DNA of 64,000 nt from Aldehydirespirator sp965220345 (GCA_965220345.1 OZ244822.1:2542001-2606000); one strand, 5' to 3'; shown: positions 8,969-18,503, counted from the stretch's first letter. Numbers and translations: made by a program. The notes: generated by a model from the sequence alone, not told the origin.

Positions 8969-9937
8969 ATGACTAGAACCTGGGAAACGATGGAAGAATT
9001 CGAGTCTTTCCTTAATGAGGGCGGACTGGTCGAAGCTGACGATGACATGCCTGACCCTTACCGGCATGCAGTTTTTTATTTCATTGAGATGCACGCCAAT
9101 AGCGAGTTGATGGGCGGCTTAACTGAGCGTGACTGGATCCCCAAGACTCCAGGTCTGCGCCACAAGATGGCTGTGCTAGCCAAAACCCAAGACGAGATCG
9201 GCCACGGGCATCTGCTTTACATGGTGGCTGCTGATCTGGGTGTCAAAACCCGCACACAGATGCTGGAAGACCTTTTTGCGGGTCGTAGCCGCTTCCATAA
9301 CGTGTTCCATTACCGGGCTGTTACTTGGGGTGATCAGGTGGCGATTGCTTTTTTGGTGGATGCCGCGGCTCTGCTGAGCCAGCAAGCAGTGTTCAAGAAC
9401 TGCTCCTATGGCCCCTACAAGCGTGTTCTGCGGCGCATCATCGCTGAGGAAGGCTTCCACATGCGTTTAGGCGAGGATCGCATGATGCGCATCGCTGAAG
9501 GAACACCTCGTCAGCGGCAAATGTTTCAAGAGTCACTGGACCGCTGGTTTTGGCCAGCCTTGCAGCTGTTTGGTCCTGACTCCAAGCCTGATGATGTGCT
9601 GCTGCGCTGGCACATCAAATCGGAGCGCAACGAGGTGCTGCGTGATCGGTGGGTGCAGAAGTTCGTGCCGATGCTGACCGGCTACGGGTTTAAGATTCCG
9701 GCACCAGAACTGCGCTGGGATGATGAGACTCAGCGCTGGGATGTGGGAGCCATTGACTGGGGGCCTCTTGAGCGCACGCTGGCACAAGGCGGACCCGACT
9801 CTGCGAGACGCATCGCTGAAGCCGCTGATAACTGGCAGCGCACCGCTTGGGTGAGAACGGCTCTCTCCGATGGTGGTGCCAATGCCTCCGAAGAGGTCGA
9901 CAAATCCAGGCCCATGGCATCCACCGTGCCCGCATAA
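8969..9937 (+). CDS. paaA: Phenylacetyl-CoA 1,2-epoxidase catalytic subunit PaaA
   Basis: Diiron oxygenase subunit that epoxidises the ring of phenylacetyl-CoA, 322 residues, the normal length. Ferritin-like iron-ligand segments are visible: EMHANSELMG, TQDEIGHGH and AEEGFHMRLGE. A good ribosome binding site (AGAGGAG) lies about 10 bp before the ATG at 8969. The tail after about residue 290 is variable and low in complexity. The gene works with PaaB and PaaC next door. The reductase PaaE and maturation factor PaaD are not in the window. Confidence 0.96.
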   Translation: MTRTWETMEEFESFLNEGGLVEADDDMPDPYRHAVFYFIEMHANSELMGGLTERDWIPKTPGLRHKMAVLAKTQDEIGHGHLLYMVAADLGVKTRTQMLEDLFAGRSRFHNVFHYRAVTWGDQVAIAFLVDAAALLSQQAVFKNCSYGPYKRVLRRIIAEEGFHMRLGEDRMMRIAEGTPRQRQMFQESLDRWFWPALQLFGPDSKPDDVLLRWHIKSERNEVLRDRWVQKFVPMLTGYGFKIPAPELRWDDETQRWDVGAIDWGPLERTLAQGGPDSARRIAEAADNWQRTAWVRTALSDGGANASEEVDKSRPMASTVPA

Positions 9938-9985
9938 ATCGCTGGACTCCCGTCGCTTCGCCCTGCAACGCAATCATCTACTGCT

Positions 9986-10333
9986 ATGAACGTGTATGAA
10001 GTTTTTCTGAAAAAAGACGGGCGAGAAGAGTTCCGTCATGTGGGAGCGCTTGAAGCAGCGACCGAGGATCTGGCGTTGGTGCTAGCCCGCGAGTCTTATG
10101 TGCGCCGCGCTGAAGGGGACCGGCTCTGGGTAGTGCGCCGTGATCATGTGATCGCTGCTGACGAAGACTTCGTAGCTCCCAACGCCGACAAACCGCACCG
10201 TCATCACGACGGTGCAGCGGTGGCATCTCGCCGCAAAGCAGCCCGTAAGGCATCTGCATCTCCACCCTCAACCTCATCTTCACCTTCAGAGTCAGAGGCG
10301 ATGCCTGGAACAACGGATCAGCAGGTGAGGTGA
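9986..10333 (+). CDS. paaB: Phenylacetyl-CoA epoxidase subunit PaaB
   Basis: Small structural subunit of the phenylacetyl-CoA epoxidase, 115 residues. The N-terminal part (MNVYEVFLKKDGREEFRHVG, then ALVLARESYVRR and LWVVRRDHV) is characteristic of PaaB. The last 30 residues are Ser/Pro/Ala-rich and probably disordered. It lies between paaA and paaC, with only 4 bp to the paaC start. Confidence 0.94.
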   Translation: MNVYEVFLKKDGREEFRHVGALEAATEDLALVLARESYVRRAEGDRLWVVRRDHVIAADEDFVAPNADKPHRHHDGAAVASRRKAARKASASPPSTSSSPSESEAMPGTTDQQVR

Positions 10334-10337
10334 CACA

Positions 10338-11195
10338 TTGAACGTGGCGGCTGTGCGCGAGTTTCTGCTGGCTTTCGCCGATGATGAGCATCTGATGGGT
10401 CAGCAGCACACCGAATGGATCGGTGTTGCTCCTTTCCTAGAGGAAGATCTCGCCTTTTCGAGCATTGGTCAAGACGAACTCGGTCACGCTGCGATGCTGT
10501 ATGAACTGGTGCTTGAACTTGACGGTATCAAGCCCACCGACACCGCCGTTGACGAACTCGCTTTTGGGAGAGCTAGCCATGACTACCGAAGCTGTCATCT
10601 GGTGGAATACAGCACCCGCCACTGGGCCGAGGCGCTGGTGCGGCACTGGATCTATGACACCTTCGAAGAACTACGTTGGCGACTGCTGATTGAGTCAACG
10701 CTGCCGTCGTTGGCATCTATCACACACAAAGCGCTACGTGAAGAGGTGTTCCATCGCCGCCACGCCAACGCTTTGCTGGACAAACTGCTAGAAGCACCTG
10801 AAGCTCAAGCACGAATCGCGGAAGCTCTTGAAGTGGTTGCGCCGATGGTGCCTGGGTTGTGCGAACCCGCAGCAGGTGAAACCGAAGCCATCGCCGAAGG
10901 CGTGACGAGCGGTTCGACTGCTGATCTGCTGAACCCGCTAACTCAAGCCATGGACACACGTTTCACCGAACACAGCGACACCGGCCAAATCGAAGCTTTG
11001 CTGAACAATGCCAAGTTGGACGTTGCCGAGGTTGACGGTGCTGCCACAGAAACCGCTGCCCCAGAGACCGCTGTCACAGAGACTGCTGCTGCAACAAGCG
11101 CTAACTCGGGACGCAGCGGGCGATCAGAGTTTTTTGCGCCGCTGATGACACGAATGCGCGAAGTTCTCGATTATGACCCCACAGCCGTGTGGTGA
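10338..11195 (+). CDS. paaC: Phenylacetyl-CoA epoxidase structural subunit PaaC
   Basis: Non-catalytic ferritin-like partner of PaaA, 285 residues. It starts at a TTG (10338) preceded by AGGTGAGG, with no better ATG upstream. Family motifs include GQQHTEWIG near the N-terminus, GQDELGHAAMLYEL, and EVFHRRHANALL. Residues from about 235 to 265 are an Ala/Glu/Thr-rich insert before a conserved-looking end (MTRMREVLDYDPTAVW). The phenylacetate cluster stops here, because the next gene on the strand is a glutamine amidotransferase. paaD, paaE and paaK must be elsewhere or missing. Confidence 0.94.
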   Translation: MNVAAVREFLLAFADDEHLMGQQHTEWIGVAPFLEEDLAFSSIGQDELGHAAMLYELVLELDGIKPTDTAVDELAFGRASHDYRSCHLVEYSTRHWAEALVRHWIYDTFEELRWRLLIESTLPSLASITHKALREEVFHRRHANALLDKLLEAPEAQARIAEALEVVAPMVPGLCEPAAGETEAIAEGVTSGSTADLLNPLTQAMDTRFTEHSDTGQIEALLNNAKLDVAEVDGAATETAAPETAVTETAAATSANSGRSGRSEFFAPLMTRMREVLDYDPTAVW

Positions 11196-11276
11196 ACTTC
11201 TTGGGAGAGCTTGGAATGCCGTTGGTGTCACCGATCTCAAGCGTAGAGAGCCGCATCCTGTAGCCGTAAACTCATA

Positions 11277-12119
11277 GTGGTGAAAGCAAGACCGCTAATC
11301 GGCATCACGGGTCGCAGCAAAACCGTGGCCGAAGTAAACATGAAACCCGAAACGTTCGCTCACCTGTATGTGGATGTCTACTACTGCGATTACGCCCATG
11401 CTGTGGCTGCTGCTGGCGGTCTTCCAGTGTTTTTGCCTGCCAGTGCTGACCCGACCTGTTATGCACAACAACTTGACGGACTGCTGCTGACCGGCGGAAC
11501 CGATATTGAGCCGCACAATTACGGCCAGACTCCTAATGCTGAGCTATACACCCGTGAACCCGAACGCGACGCTTTTGAACTGACATTGCTTAACGGTGCC
11601 GTCAATGCCGAAATTCCGGTTCTGGGCATATGCCGCGGTGTCCAAGTAATGAACGTTCATGGCGGCGGCACACTGCATCAGCATGTAGCCCCGCACGACC
11701 GCCAAGACCAAGCACCCGACTACATCGCGCATCGTGTTGATCTGGTGGAAGGGTCTTTGGCGGCATCGCTTTATGGCCCGTCGCTGCAGGTCAACTCGCT
11801 GCATCATCAGACCGTGGACCGCTTGGCTGTGGGCTTCAACATCACCGGCTACAGCGAAGACGGCAGCGTTGAAGCAATCGAATCACAGAAGCTGCCCTGG
11901 TTCGGTGTGCAATGGCATCCCGAGCTGATGGACTCACGAGACCAAGATCCAGCCTTTAGATGGCTGATCGAAGCAGCTTCAGCCTATTCACCTTCAACCA
12001 ACTCAGCTTCAGCCGCGTCGGTCGCATCTGCGTCTTCCCGCGCCACTAGTGCCTCTGCTTTTGCTGGCAGCTCAATCCCGGCTGCTGACTCCTCCGTCCC
12101 CTCCTCTTCCTCCTCCTAG
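11277..12119 (+). CDS. Class I glutamine amidotransferase-like hydrolase (PuuD family)
   Basis: 280 residues with the glutamine amidotransferase class I fold. The nucleophile is in LGICRGVQ, the catalytic His-Glu pair is in VQWHPE, and the TGGTDIEP motif lies upstream. This is the pattern of gamma-glutamyl-GABA hydrolase (PuuD) and relatives that cleave gamma-glutamyl amides. The final 40 residues are almost all Ala and Ser and look disordered. It starts at one of two adjacent GTG codons (11277 or 11280). It may belong to polyamine or amide catabolism, but no puu partner genes are next to it. Confidence 0.88.
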   Translation: MVKARPLIGITGRSKTVAEVNMKPETFAHLYVDVYYCDYAHAVAAAGGLPVFLPASADPTCYAQQLDGLLLTGGTDIEPHNYGQTPNAELYTREPERDAFELTLLNGAVNAEIPVLGICRGVQVMNVHGGGTLHQHVAPHDRQDQAPDYIAHRVDLVEGSLAASLYGPSLQVNSLHHQTVDRLAVGFNITGYSEDGSVEAIESQKLPWFGVQWHPELMDSRDQDPAFRWLIEAASAYSPSTNSASAASVASASSRATSASAFAGSSIPAADSSVPSSSSS

Positions 12120-12209
12120 TCCGAGATTGCTGGACTGAAACCATCGCTCAAGCAATCAAGTCCCGATCGCTGTCCGGTTGCTTCGATATTTCTCGCTTCA
12201 ATATTTAAA

Positions 12210-13196
12210 ATGTCCATAGCTGAAATAGTGACCGCTCAGGGTTGTGTGGTAACTGACGGAGCCATGGGCACACAGCTTTTTGCTGTGGGCTTGACTTCTG
12301 GCGACCCTCCCGAAGCATGGAACATTGATCACCCCGACGAGGTGAGGGCGATACACCGGGCATATCTGCGGGCAGGCGCTGACCTAGTGTTGACCAACAG
12401 TTTCGGGGGCACCAGCTTTCGTCTAGCACTACATAATCTGCAGCACCGAGTGGTGGAACTCAACGCTGCCGCAGCACGCAACGCCCGCATCGAAGCCGAC
12501 GCTGAAGCTCAGCGAACCGGGCGACATGTACTGGTGGCAGGCTCCATGGGACCAACCGGCGAGTTGCTCACTCCGCTGGGCAACATGACCACTGATGCTT
12601 GTGAAGCGGCCTTCGCCGAACAGGCGCAGGGGCTGATGTCAGGTGGTGCCGACTTGCTGTGGATCGAGACAATGAGCGATCTTGATGAGGTCACTGCGGC
12701 ATTGCGCGGCATACGGTCGGTGTGTGATCTGCCGGTGGCCGCAACTATGAGCTTCGACACTGCGGGACGCACCATGATGGGCGTAAGCGGCACTGAGTTA
12801 GCTGAACGGCTTGGATGCCTCGGCCTCGCTGGTATTGGTGCCAACTGCGGCAACAATGTTGCCGACACCGAAGCCGCAGTTGCGGAGATCGTTGCGGTTG
12901 CACCAGAAACGCTGGTGATCTCCAAACCCAACGCTGGCATACCAGTATGGAAAGGCGATGTGCTTGAGTATGACGGCACACCCGAAATACTGGCCGCGCA
13001 TGCTTACAGAGCACGCGCCAGCGGAGCGTCAATTATCGGCTCGTGCTGTGGCAGCACACCGGCCCACACTGCCAAGATCTCCGCGGTTCTGCGCGGTGAT
13101 GAGCCGCCGCTGGATCTTGAGCCCGCTGCTCCAGTGATCCAACCGAGAACCGAAGACCGTCTAGCTCGTCGTCGAACTCGCCGCCACACCCGCTGA
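12210..13196 (+). CDS. Homocysteine S-methyltransferase family protein
   Basis: 328 residues of the zinc-dependent homocysteine/betaine methyltransferase barrel family. The N-terminal TDGAMGTQL motif is present. The zinc cysteines are in GANCGNN and GSCCGST, the two canonical ligand segments. It has no cobalamin or pterin domain, so it is a stand-alone methyl acceptor enzyme like BHMT, or the barrel component of a methyltransferase system. The methyl donor cannot be told from sequence. It starts at ATG 12210 after an AT-rich leader. The Arg-rich C-terminal tail is not conserved. Confidence 0.9.
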   Translation: MSIAEIVTAQGCVVTDGAMGTQLFAVGLTSGDPPEAWNIDHPDEVRAIHRAYLRAGADLVLTNSFGGTSFRLALHNLQHRVVELNAAAARNARIEADAEAQRTGRHVLVAGSMGPTGELLTPLGNMTTDACEAAFAEQAQGLMSGGADLLWIETMSDLDEVTAALRGIRSVCDLPVAATMSFDTAGRTMMGVSGTELAERLGCLGLAGIGANCGNNVADTEAAVAEIVAVAPETLVISKPNAGIPVWKGDVLEYDGTPEILAAHAYRARASGASIIGSCCGSTPAHTAKISAVLRGDEPPLDLEPAAPVIQPRTEDRLARRRTRRHTR

Positions 13197-13316
13197 ACGC
13201 ATCTAGACGCGAACGCCACGGCGACGGAGGCACCAAAATGCTGGCATTGGCACAGCAGTCGGCGGATGGAGAGCCATCTAGCCGACTGGCGTTGGCTTTT
13301 GGGCTACCCTGTTCGT

Positions 13317-13619
13317 ATGACAAGAACCGATAGGTGGGCGCGGCCGGTTGAGGTCAAGACTTTGGAGCCTTACCGGATTTGGTTGCGGTACGACGACGGC
13401 GTTGAGGGTGAGGTGGACTTGAGCCATCTGGCAGGCGACGGCGTATTCGTCGCATGGGATGAACCAGGTTTCTTCCAGGATGTGCGTCTAGGTTCTATTG
13501 GGGAGGTCGTGTGGGGCAACGATATTGATTTGTGCGGTGATGCTCTCTACCTGACTCTCACGGGACTCTCAGAGCAAGAAGCGTTCGGCGAGCATCTCCG
13601 AAAACCACTGGATGCCTGA
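13317..13619 (+). CDS. DUF2442 family protein
   Basis: 100 residues. The central segment (VKTLEPYRIWLRYDDGVEG, then DLSHLAG and VWGNDIDLCGDALYLTL) is typical of DUF2442, a small domain often found paired with DUF4160 and suspected to be part of a toxin-antitoxin-like module. The ATG at 13317 is chosen. An upstream in-frame ATG at 13266 would add 17 residues that do not fit the family. The stop overlaps the start of the DUF4160 gene by 8 bp. The function is unknown. Confidence 0.85.
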   Translation: MTRTDRWARPVEVKTLEPYRIWLRYDDGVEGEVDLSHLAGDGVFVAWDEPGFFQDVRLGSIGEVVWGNDIDLCGDALYLTLTGLSEQEAFGEHLRKPLDA

Positions 13620-13872
13620 AATCTGCCGCTTCCACGGCATAGTTATCAAGCTCTTTTTCAACGATCACGCTCCTCCCCATTTCCACGCTGAGCATGAAGG
13701 CAAGGTGGCTGAAGTTCATCTCAATCCTCTCCACTTCTATAAGGGCCGCCTTGCCCCACGAGCGGAACGCCTTGTGCTGAAATGGGCATCCCTGCATCGC
13801 AGCGAGCTTTTAGAAGCATGGGATAAGAGCGCCCGTCGACAGAATCCTGGCAAAATCGCACCTCTGCCCTAA
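13612..13872 (+). CDS. DUF4160 family protein
   Basis: 86 residues matching DUF4160: MPEICRFHGIVIKLFFNDH, then PPHFHAEHEGKVAEV and the C-terminal LHRSELLEAWD. The HxH-rich N-terminal half is the family hallmark. It overlaps the DUF2442 gene by 8 bp, so the two are surely co-translated. The DUF2442-first order is the reverse of what I most often recall. The biochemical function is not known; a toxin-antitoxin role is only a suggestion. Confidence 0.87.
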   Translation: MPEICRFHGIVIKLFFNDHAPPHFHAEHEGKVAEVHLNPLHFYKGRLAPRAERLVLKWASLHRSELLEAWDKSARRQNPGKIAPLP

Positions 13873-14082
13873 GCGACTGTTAGCAGCTAGCAGTCCACAC
13901 CGAGTTCTGACAGCAAGCCTTGACACTGGACACGTAGGTTGGTCCAGACACCCAGAGTTTCCCGTCCCCTGTCGATGCAGGTGCCGATCAAGCCAGGATA
14001 TGCAGTGAATAAAAAAACAGTCAATCAAAAACAGCGATAAGGCACAAAGCCGAGCCGACAGTTCGGCAGGCAGGTCGCGGGA

Positions 14083-14451
14083 TTAGGCTTCCACCATGGC
14101 GATGAGTTCTTCGTCGCTAGGGATTTCTACCCCGGGCACGTAATGGGTGTAGAGGCTTGCAATCACCTCACCGAGACCCAAGTCATCCGAGAGGTCCGAG
14201 TTGGCAGAGGCTTCTGAGTCTTCAGAGTCGGCCAGTTCGGCGGTGATCACCGAGCCGTAAATGTGCAGCGACGCAACCCGTCCAGTGGCAAGCATTCGGC
14301 GCGCTAATTCATCACAGGGGCGGTCGCCGATGATCTCGTCGGTGGCCCGGTAGCGCTCATGTCCCATACCGGTAAGCGTCCGATTCAGCTCGAATCTAAC
14401 CACTCCGGGACTGGGCGACACGGTTCGCAGAAAAGTGACGGGTTGACCCAT
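14083..14451 (-). CDS. Nfu N-terminal-domain-like protein
   Basis: 122 residues. The pattern SPSPGVVRFELNRTLTG, then RPCDELARRMLATGRVASLHIYGSVITAEL resembles the N-terminal domain of Nfu/NifU scaffolds, with the residues predicting a small alpha/beta fold. No CxxC iron-sulfur site of a full Nfu is present, so it would be a stand-alone N domain. An acidic Ser/Asp/Glu stretch follows at about 68-88. It lies downstream of purH on the same strand, separated by 75 bp. Function is inferred from fold resemblance only. Confidence 0.6.
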   Translation of the reverse strand: MGQPVTFLRTVSPSPGVVRFELNRTLTGMGHERYRATDEIIGDRPCDELARRMLATGRVASLHIYGSVITAELADSEDSEASANSDLSDDLGLGEVIASLYTHYVPGVEIPSDEELIAMVEA

Positions 14452-14526
14452 GGCACCGTCAGGCTAGCGCTCAGCCAGTTCAGAGGGTGGCTTTACTGCC
14501 CTACCGTCAGCATTTCCGCTGGTGGC

Positions 14527-16167
14527 TTAGTGGCGGAACTGGCGCTCTGCGGTGAACAGCATCGCCAGGTTGCGTTCATCGGCTGCTGCGATCACTTCGG
14601 TGTCGTTGATTGAGCCACCCGGCTGCACCACCACCGCGGCACCGGCATCAGCCGCGGCGTGGATGCCGTCAGCGAACGGGTAGAAACCATCGCTGGCGCA
14701 AGCACCGCCCACTGCCCGGCCTGCGGCCTTGGCCGCGGCTAGCTCGCCAGCCTGCACACGGTTCTGCTGTCCTGCGCCTATCCCCCAGGCTGTGCCGTCC
14801 TTAGCCAGCACAATTGCGTTGGAGCCGGTGTGGGCACATACACGCCAGGCAAATACAGCGTCGTTGAGTTCCGCATCGCTGGGCTGACGGTTTGTGACCA
14901 CCCGCCACGCAGCCGGATCCGAAGCCAGCCGACTACTCGAATAGACCGACTGCACCAAGAAATCCCCGCCTCCGAGGCTGCGCAAGTCCCACTCCATTGC
15001 AGCGCGATTCGCCGCCCCGTGATCGGCTGCATCATGATCGGCTGCGTGTGACTTGACTGCTGGTGCTTCAAGCAGACGAGTGTTAGCGCGACGAGCAACC
15101 AGACGCTCAATCACAGCTTCGCTGTAACCGGGCGCGATGATCACATCAGCCTGAGCTGCCACCACCATCGCATCAGCAGTAGCAGCATCAATCACTTGGT
15201 TGGTAGCAACCACACCACCGAAAGCGCTGCGTGAGTCGCAGTCGAATGCCCGCGAATAAGCCGAAGCCAGTTCTTCGGCGACCGCAGCACCGCAGGGGTT
15301 GGCATGCTTGACGATCACAGCAGCTGGCTTGTCGCCGAGATCATGAACCAGGCACCAGGCGGCTCGAGCATCGAAGAGGTTCAGGTAACTGGGCGCTGGC
15401 CCGGCATGTTGAATCACACCATCAAAGAACCCTGGGCTACCCCGAACGCGGTAACGCGCAGCCTGCTGATGCGGGTTCTCGCCGTAACGCAGCTGCTCAG
15501 CCCGCTCAAGCTCAAGCTGCAGCAGTCCCGGCAGATCAGACTGCCCACCTGAAGCAGATCCCTCAGTTGCTCTCTCAGCAGCCATTTCACCGGCAGGTTC
15601 GCTGTTGAACCAGGCAGCTATCGCGGCTTCATAACAGGCGCTGTGCATAAACGCTTTCTGCGCTAGTTCCAGACGGCGAGCCGCCGAAAAACGCTTCCCC
15701 AACCGAAGCTCGTCAAGCACATCTGCATAGTCAGCAGGCTCGGTGACTACTGCTACATGTGCATGGTTCTTGGCTGCGGCTCTCAGCATGGCGGGCCCAC
15801 CAATATCGATCATCTCAACACTCGGTGCTGTCTCGAAGGGGTATAGGTTGACTACCACCAAGTCGATCTCAGCGATGCCGTGGGCTGCCAGATCACCTTG
15901 ATGCACGGGATCGTCGCGGTCGGCCAGAATCCCGCCATGGATGCGCGGATGCAGCGTCACCACCCGATGTCCCAACATCGGCGGCGAGCCGGTGTAGTCA
16001 GCAACGTCAACTGTCGCTAAACCAGCAGCGTTGAGCACCACGGCGCTGCCAGCACTAGCGATTAGCTCCCATCCCAGCTCCACCAGACCAGCAGCGAAAT
16101 CAACCAGGCCGGTCTTGTCGTAAACCGAAATCAACGCCCGCTGCGGTGTCGGGCTCGGAGACATCAC
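14527..16167 (-). CDS. purH: Bifunctional AICAR transformylase / IMP cyclohydrolase
   Basis: Carries out the last two steps of purine synthesis, AICAR to FAICAR to IMP; 546 residues, slightly longer than usual. The N-terminal MGS-like cyclohydrolase domain begins ALISVYDKTGLVDFA. The transformylase domain shows RYGENPHQ and the catalytic-lysine segment IVKHANPCGAA. The C-terminus has the conserved SDGFYPFAD and VVQPGGSIND motifs. Two insert regions (about 205-220 and 375-395) are Ala/Asp/His-rich and probably loops. It starts at one of two tandem ATGs (16167 or 16164). Confidence 0.97.
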   Translation of the reverse strand: MMSPSPTPQRALISVYDKTGLVDFAAGLVELGWELIASAGSAVVLNAAGLATVDVADYTGSPPMLGHRVVTLHPRIHGGILADRDDPVHQGDLAAHGIAEIDLVVVNLYPFETAPSVEMIDIGGPAMLRAAAKNHAHVAVVTEPADYADVLDELRLGKRFSAARRLELAQKAFMHSACYEAAIAAWFNSEPAGEMAAERATEGSASGGQSDLPGLLQLELERAEQLRYGENPHQQAARYRVRGSPGFFDGVIQHAGPAPSYLNLFDARAAWCLVHDLGDKPAAVIVKHANPCGAAVAEELASAYSRAFDCDSRSAFGGVVATNQVIDAATADAMVVAAQADVIIAPGYSEAVIERLVARRANTRLLEAPAVKSHAADHDAADHGAANRAAMEWDLRSLGGGDFLVQSVYSSSRLASDPAAWRVVTNRQPSDAELNDAVFAWRVCAHTGSNAIVLAKDGTAWGIGAGQQNRVQAGELAAAKAAGRAVGGACASDGFYPFADGIHAAADAGAAVVVQPGGSINDTEVIAAADERNLAMLFTAERQFRH

Positions 16168-16289
16168 GAAAGCCTGACAGCCATCAAAGACACTCTCGCA
16201 ACGTCCTCCACACCTGAAGCGAGGTGACTGTCTGCACAGGGCAACACAGCGTGGCTGTCAGAGTTTCGGCTCAACGACATCAGCCATGA

Positions 16290-17174
16290 TCAAAGAGAGT
16301 TGACGATGTCCACCATCATCTCGCCAGCTTCGGTGGGGTTCTGACCGACACGGGCACCGGCTTCGGTGAGTGCAGCCATTTTGGCGGCGGCGGTGCCTTT
16401 ACCGCCTGACACAATCGCGCCAGCATGGCCCATCTTTTTTCCTGGTGGTGCTGTCACCCCAGCAACATAAGCCGCCACCGGTTTGGTCATGTTCTCTGCA
16501 ATAAAAACCGCCGCTTCTTCTTCGGCTGATCCACCGATCTCGCCGATCATCATCACCGCCTGAGTTTCGGGATCATCCTCAAAAGCAGCCAAACAGTCAA
16601 CAAATGTGGTGCCCGGCACTGGGTCGCCGCCGATACCCACGCAAGTGGTCACACCAATGCCCTGCTGTTTGAGTTCGTAAAGCGCTTGATAAGTCAAAGT
16701 TCCTGAGCGGCTGACGATCCCGACCGGACCGCCTGCCAAAGCGATATGGCCAGCGGTGATACCAATATTGCAGCGCCCTGGGCTGATAATCCCAGGACAG
16801 TTGGGGCCCAGTAGACGCACATCGGGATGCTCACGGCGCAGCTTGTTGAACAGGAGCGCTTCGTCGTGTGCGGGAACTCCTTCGGTGATCACCACCACCA
16901 GCTCCATTTGAGCTTGCGCTGCTTCAAGCACCGCCGACAGCACCCCAGGAGCCGGAATGAACACGCAGCTCACTGTGGCACCTGTGGCTTCGGCGGCTTC
17001 GGCCACAGTGGCGAACACTGGTATCCCGTCAACATCGCTACCGGCTCGGCGTGGGTTGGTGCCAGCCACTACCTGAGTGCCGTAGTCACGGTTCAACAGC
17101 CCGTAGTAGCGACCCTGCGAGCCGGTCAAGCCCTGATAAACCACCCGAGTGTTTTCATCAACAAAAATACTCAC
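16290..17174 (-). CDS. sucD: Succinyl-CoA ligase alpha subunit
   Basis: Citric-acid-cycle enzyme subunit, 294 residues. The N-terminal CoA-binding domain begins with MSIFVDENTRVVYQGLTGSQ. The LGPNCPG segment and the phosphohistidine loop KKMGHAGAIVSGGKGTA are present. It follows sucC on the same strand with a 64-bp gap, as in most bacteria. Together they make ATP (or GTP) from succinyl-CoA. Confidence 0.97.
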   Translation of the reverse strand: MSIFVDENTRVVYQGLTGSQGRYYGLLNRDYGTQVVAGTNPRRAGSDVDGIPVFATVAEAAEATGATVSCVFIPAPGVLSAVLEAAQAQMELVVVITEGVPAHDEALLFNKLRREHPDVRLLGPNCPGIISPGRCNIGITAGHIALAGGPVGIVSRSGTLTYQALYELKQQGIGVTTCVGIGGDPVPGTTFVDCLAAFEDDPETQAVMMIGEIGGSAEEEAAVFIAENMTKPVAAYVAGVTAPPGKKMGHAGAIVSGGKGTAAAKMAALTEAGARVGQNPTEAGEMMVDIVNSL

Positions 17175-17238
17175 TTTGCGCTCCCGCGACTGTTAGCAAA
17201 ACAACCCCTGAGCACGCTCGGTGCCAGATCCATCGCGC

Positions 17239-18399
17239 TCACTGTGAACCCCCGGCATCAGCACCGGCGAGTTCAACAGCTTTGCGGGCTGCATCAAGCA
17301 TGGTCGGTGCCAACATCAACTTGTCGCTTAGATGCGGTGTCAGAAGCTCGCGACCCTCAGCAGCGTTGGTGCCATCTAGACGGATCACAATGGGCGAAGC
17401 AATATCAACACGAGCAACGGCTTCGATTATGCCATCAGCGACTTCTTCGCCTCGGGTTATTCCTCCGAAAATGTTGATCAGGATCGCCCTAACCGCAGGA
17501 TCATTGTTGATCACCTCAAGCGCTCCTGCCATTACTTCGGCGTTGGCTCCGCCACCAATGTCAAGGAAGTTGGCGGGCTGCCCTCCGACCTGGTTCACAA
17601 CATCTACTGTGCTCATCGCTAGGCCAGCACCGTTAGCAATAACCCCTACCGAGCCATCAAGTCCCACATACTGCAGGCCTTTGGCGTGAGCGGCTTGCTC
17701 ACGTTCATCACGACTCTGCGTGGCATCAAAAGCGGCGTAGTTGTCGTGGCGGAACATGCTGTTGGCATCGAGAGTGACCTTGGCATCAAGTAGAACTACG
17801 GCACCGTCGGAGGTGACGATCAACGGGTTGACCTCCACTAGATCAGCGTCAGCTTCGCAGTAGGCGCGATAGAGGTTGTCCAGCACTTGAGCTACTGCGG
17901 CATCTGCGGGTGCGGGGATGTGAGCGTCTTGCACCCACTGCTGGCATTGCTGCGGTGACAGGCCGTCTACCGGGTCAATGTGAATACGCGCAATGGCATC
18001 AGGATTATTGGCAGCGACCGTCTCAATATCAACTCCACCCTGGGCTGAGAGCATTCCGAGGTGCTTGCGAGCTGAGCGATCAAGAGTGAAGCTGACGTAA
18101 TACTCCGCAGCGATGTCGGAGGTTCGTTCGATCCAGAGCCGATGCACTACATGACCCGAAATGTTCAAACCCAGAATGTTGTCGGCATGGTGGCGCACCT
18201 CGTCGAGGTCGGGAGCGAGCTTCACTCCGCCAGCTTTACCTCGGCCACCTGTGTGAACTTGGGCTTTGACTGCTACGGGAAGTCCTAGCCTCTGCGCGGC
18301 GTTGACCGCTTCGTCGGGTGTGAACGCCACCTCGCCTTCGGGCACAGCCAGCGAGTAACGCGCCAACAATTCTTTGCCTTGATGCTCAAACAAATCCAC
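17239..18399 (-). CDS. sucC: Succinyl-CoA ligase beta subunit
   Basis: ATP-grasp subunit of succinyl-CoA synthetase, 386 residues, normal length. It begins MDLFEHQGKELLARYSL. The PVAVKAQVHTGGRGKAGGVK ATP-grasp segment, EVNPLIV, and the LDIGGGAN and INIFGGITRG motifs are all present. It is the first gene of the sucC-sucD unit. It is divergent from a small membrane-anchored protein with a 104-bp gap that probably holds both promoters. Confidence 0.97.
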   Translation of the reverse strand: MDLFEHQGKELLARYSLAVPEGEVAFTPDEAVNAAQRLGLPVAVKAQVHTGGRGKAGGVKLAPDLDEVRHHADNILGLNISGHVVHRLWIERTSDIAAEYYVSFTLDRSARKHLGMLSAQGGVDIETVAANNPDAIARIHIDPVDGLSPQQCQQWVQDAHIPAPADAAVAQVLDNLYRAYCEADADLVEVNPLIVTSDGAVVLLDAKVTLDANSMFRHDNYAAFDATQSRDEREQAAHAKGLQYVGLDGSVGVIANGAGLAMSTVDVVNQVGGQPANFLDIGGGANAEVMAGALEVINNDPAVRAILINIFGGITRGEEVADGIIEAVARVDIASPIVIRLDGTNAAEGRELLTPHLSDKLMLAPTMLDAARKAVELAGADAGGSQ

Positions 18400-18503
18400 T
18401 AACGGCGATACTAGGCGTTGATGAGGACTTTCAGCCGTTCTTTCAGCCGTTTAAGTCGGTTGAAGGAGAGAGCTTCAAAGCACCTAAAGGCTCGGAGTCT
18501 TTG

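Noticed and set aside
14054..14067. Hairpin GCCGA/TCGGC as a Rho-independent terminator between convergent genes
   Set aside because: The stem is short and the nearest T-run on the minus strand is about 35 nt away, so it is not convincing.
16827..17689. Long plus-strand reading frames opposite sucD and sucC
   Set aside because: They are antisense to strongly conserved genes and show no recognisable protein pattern.
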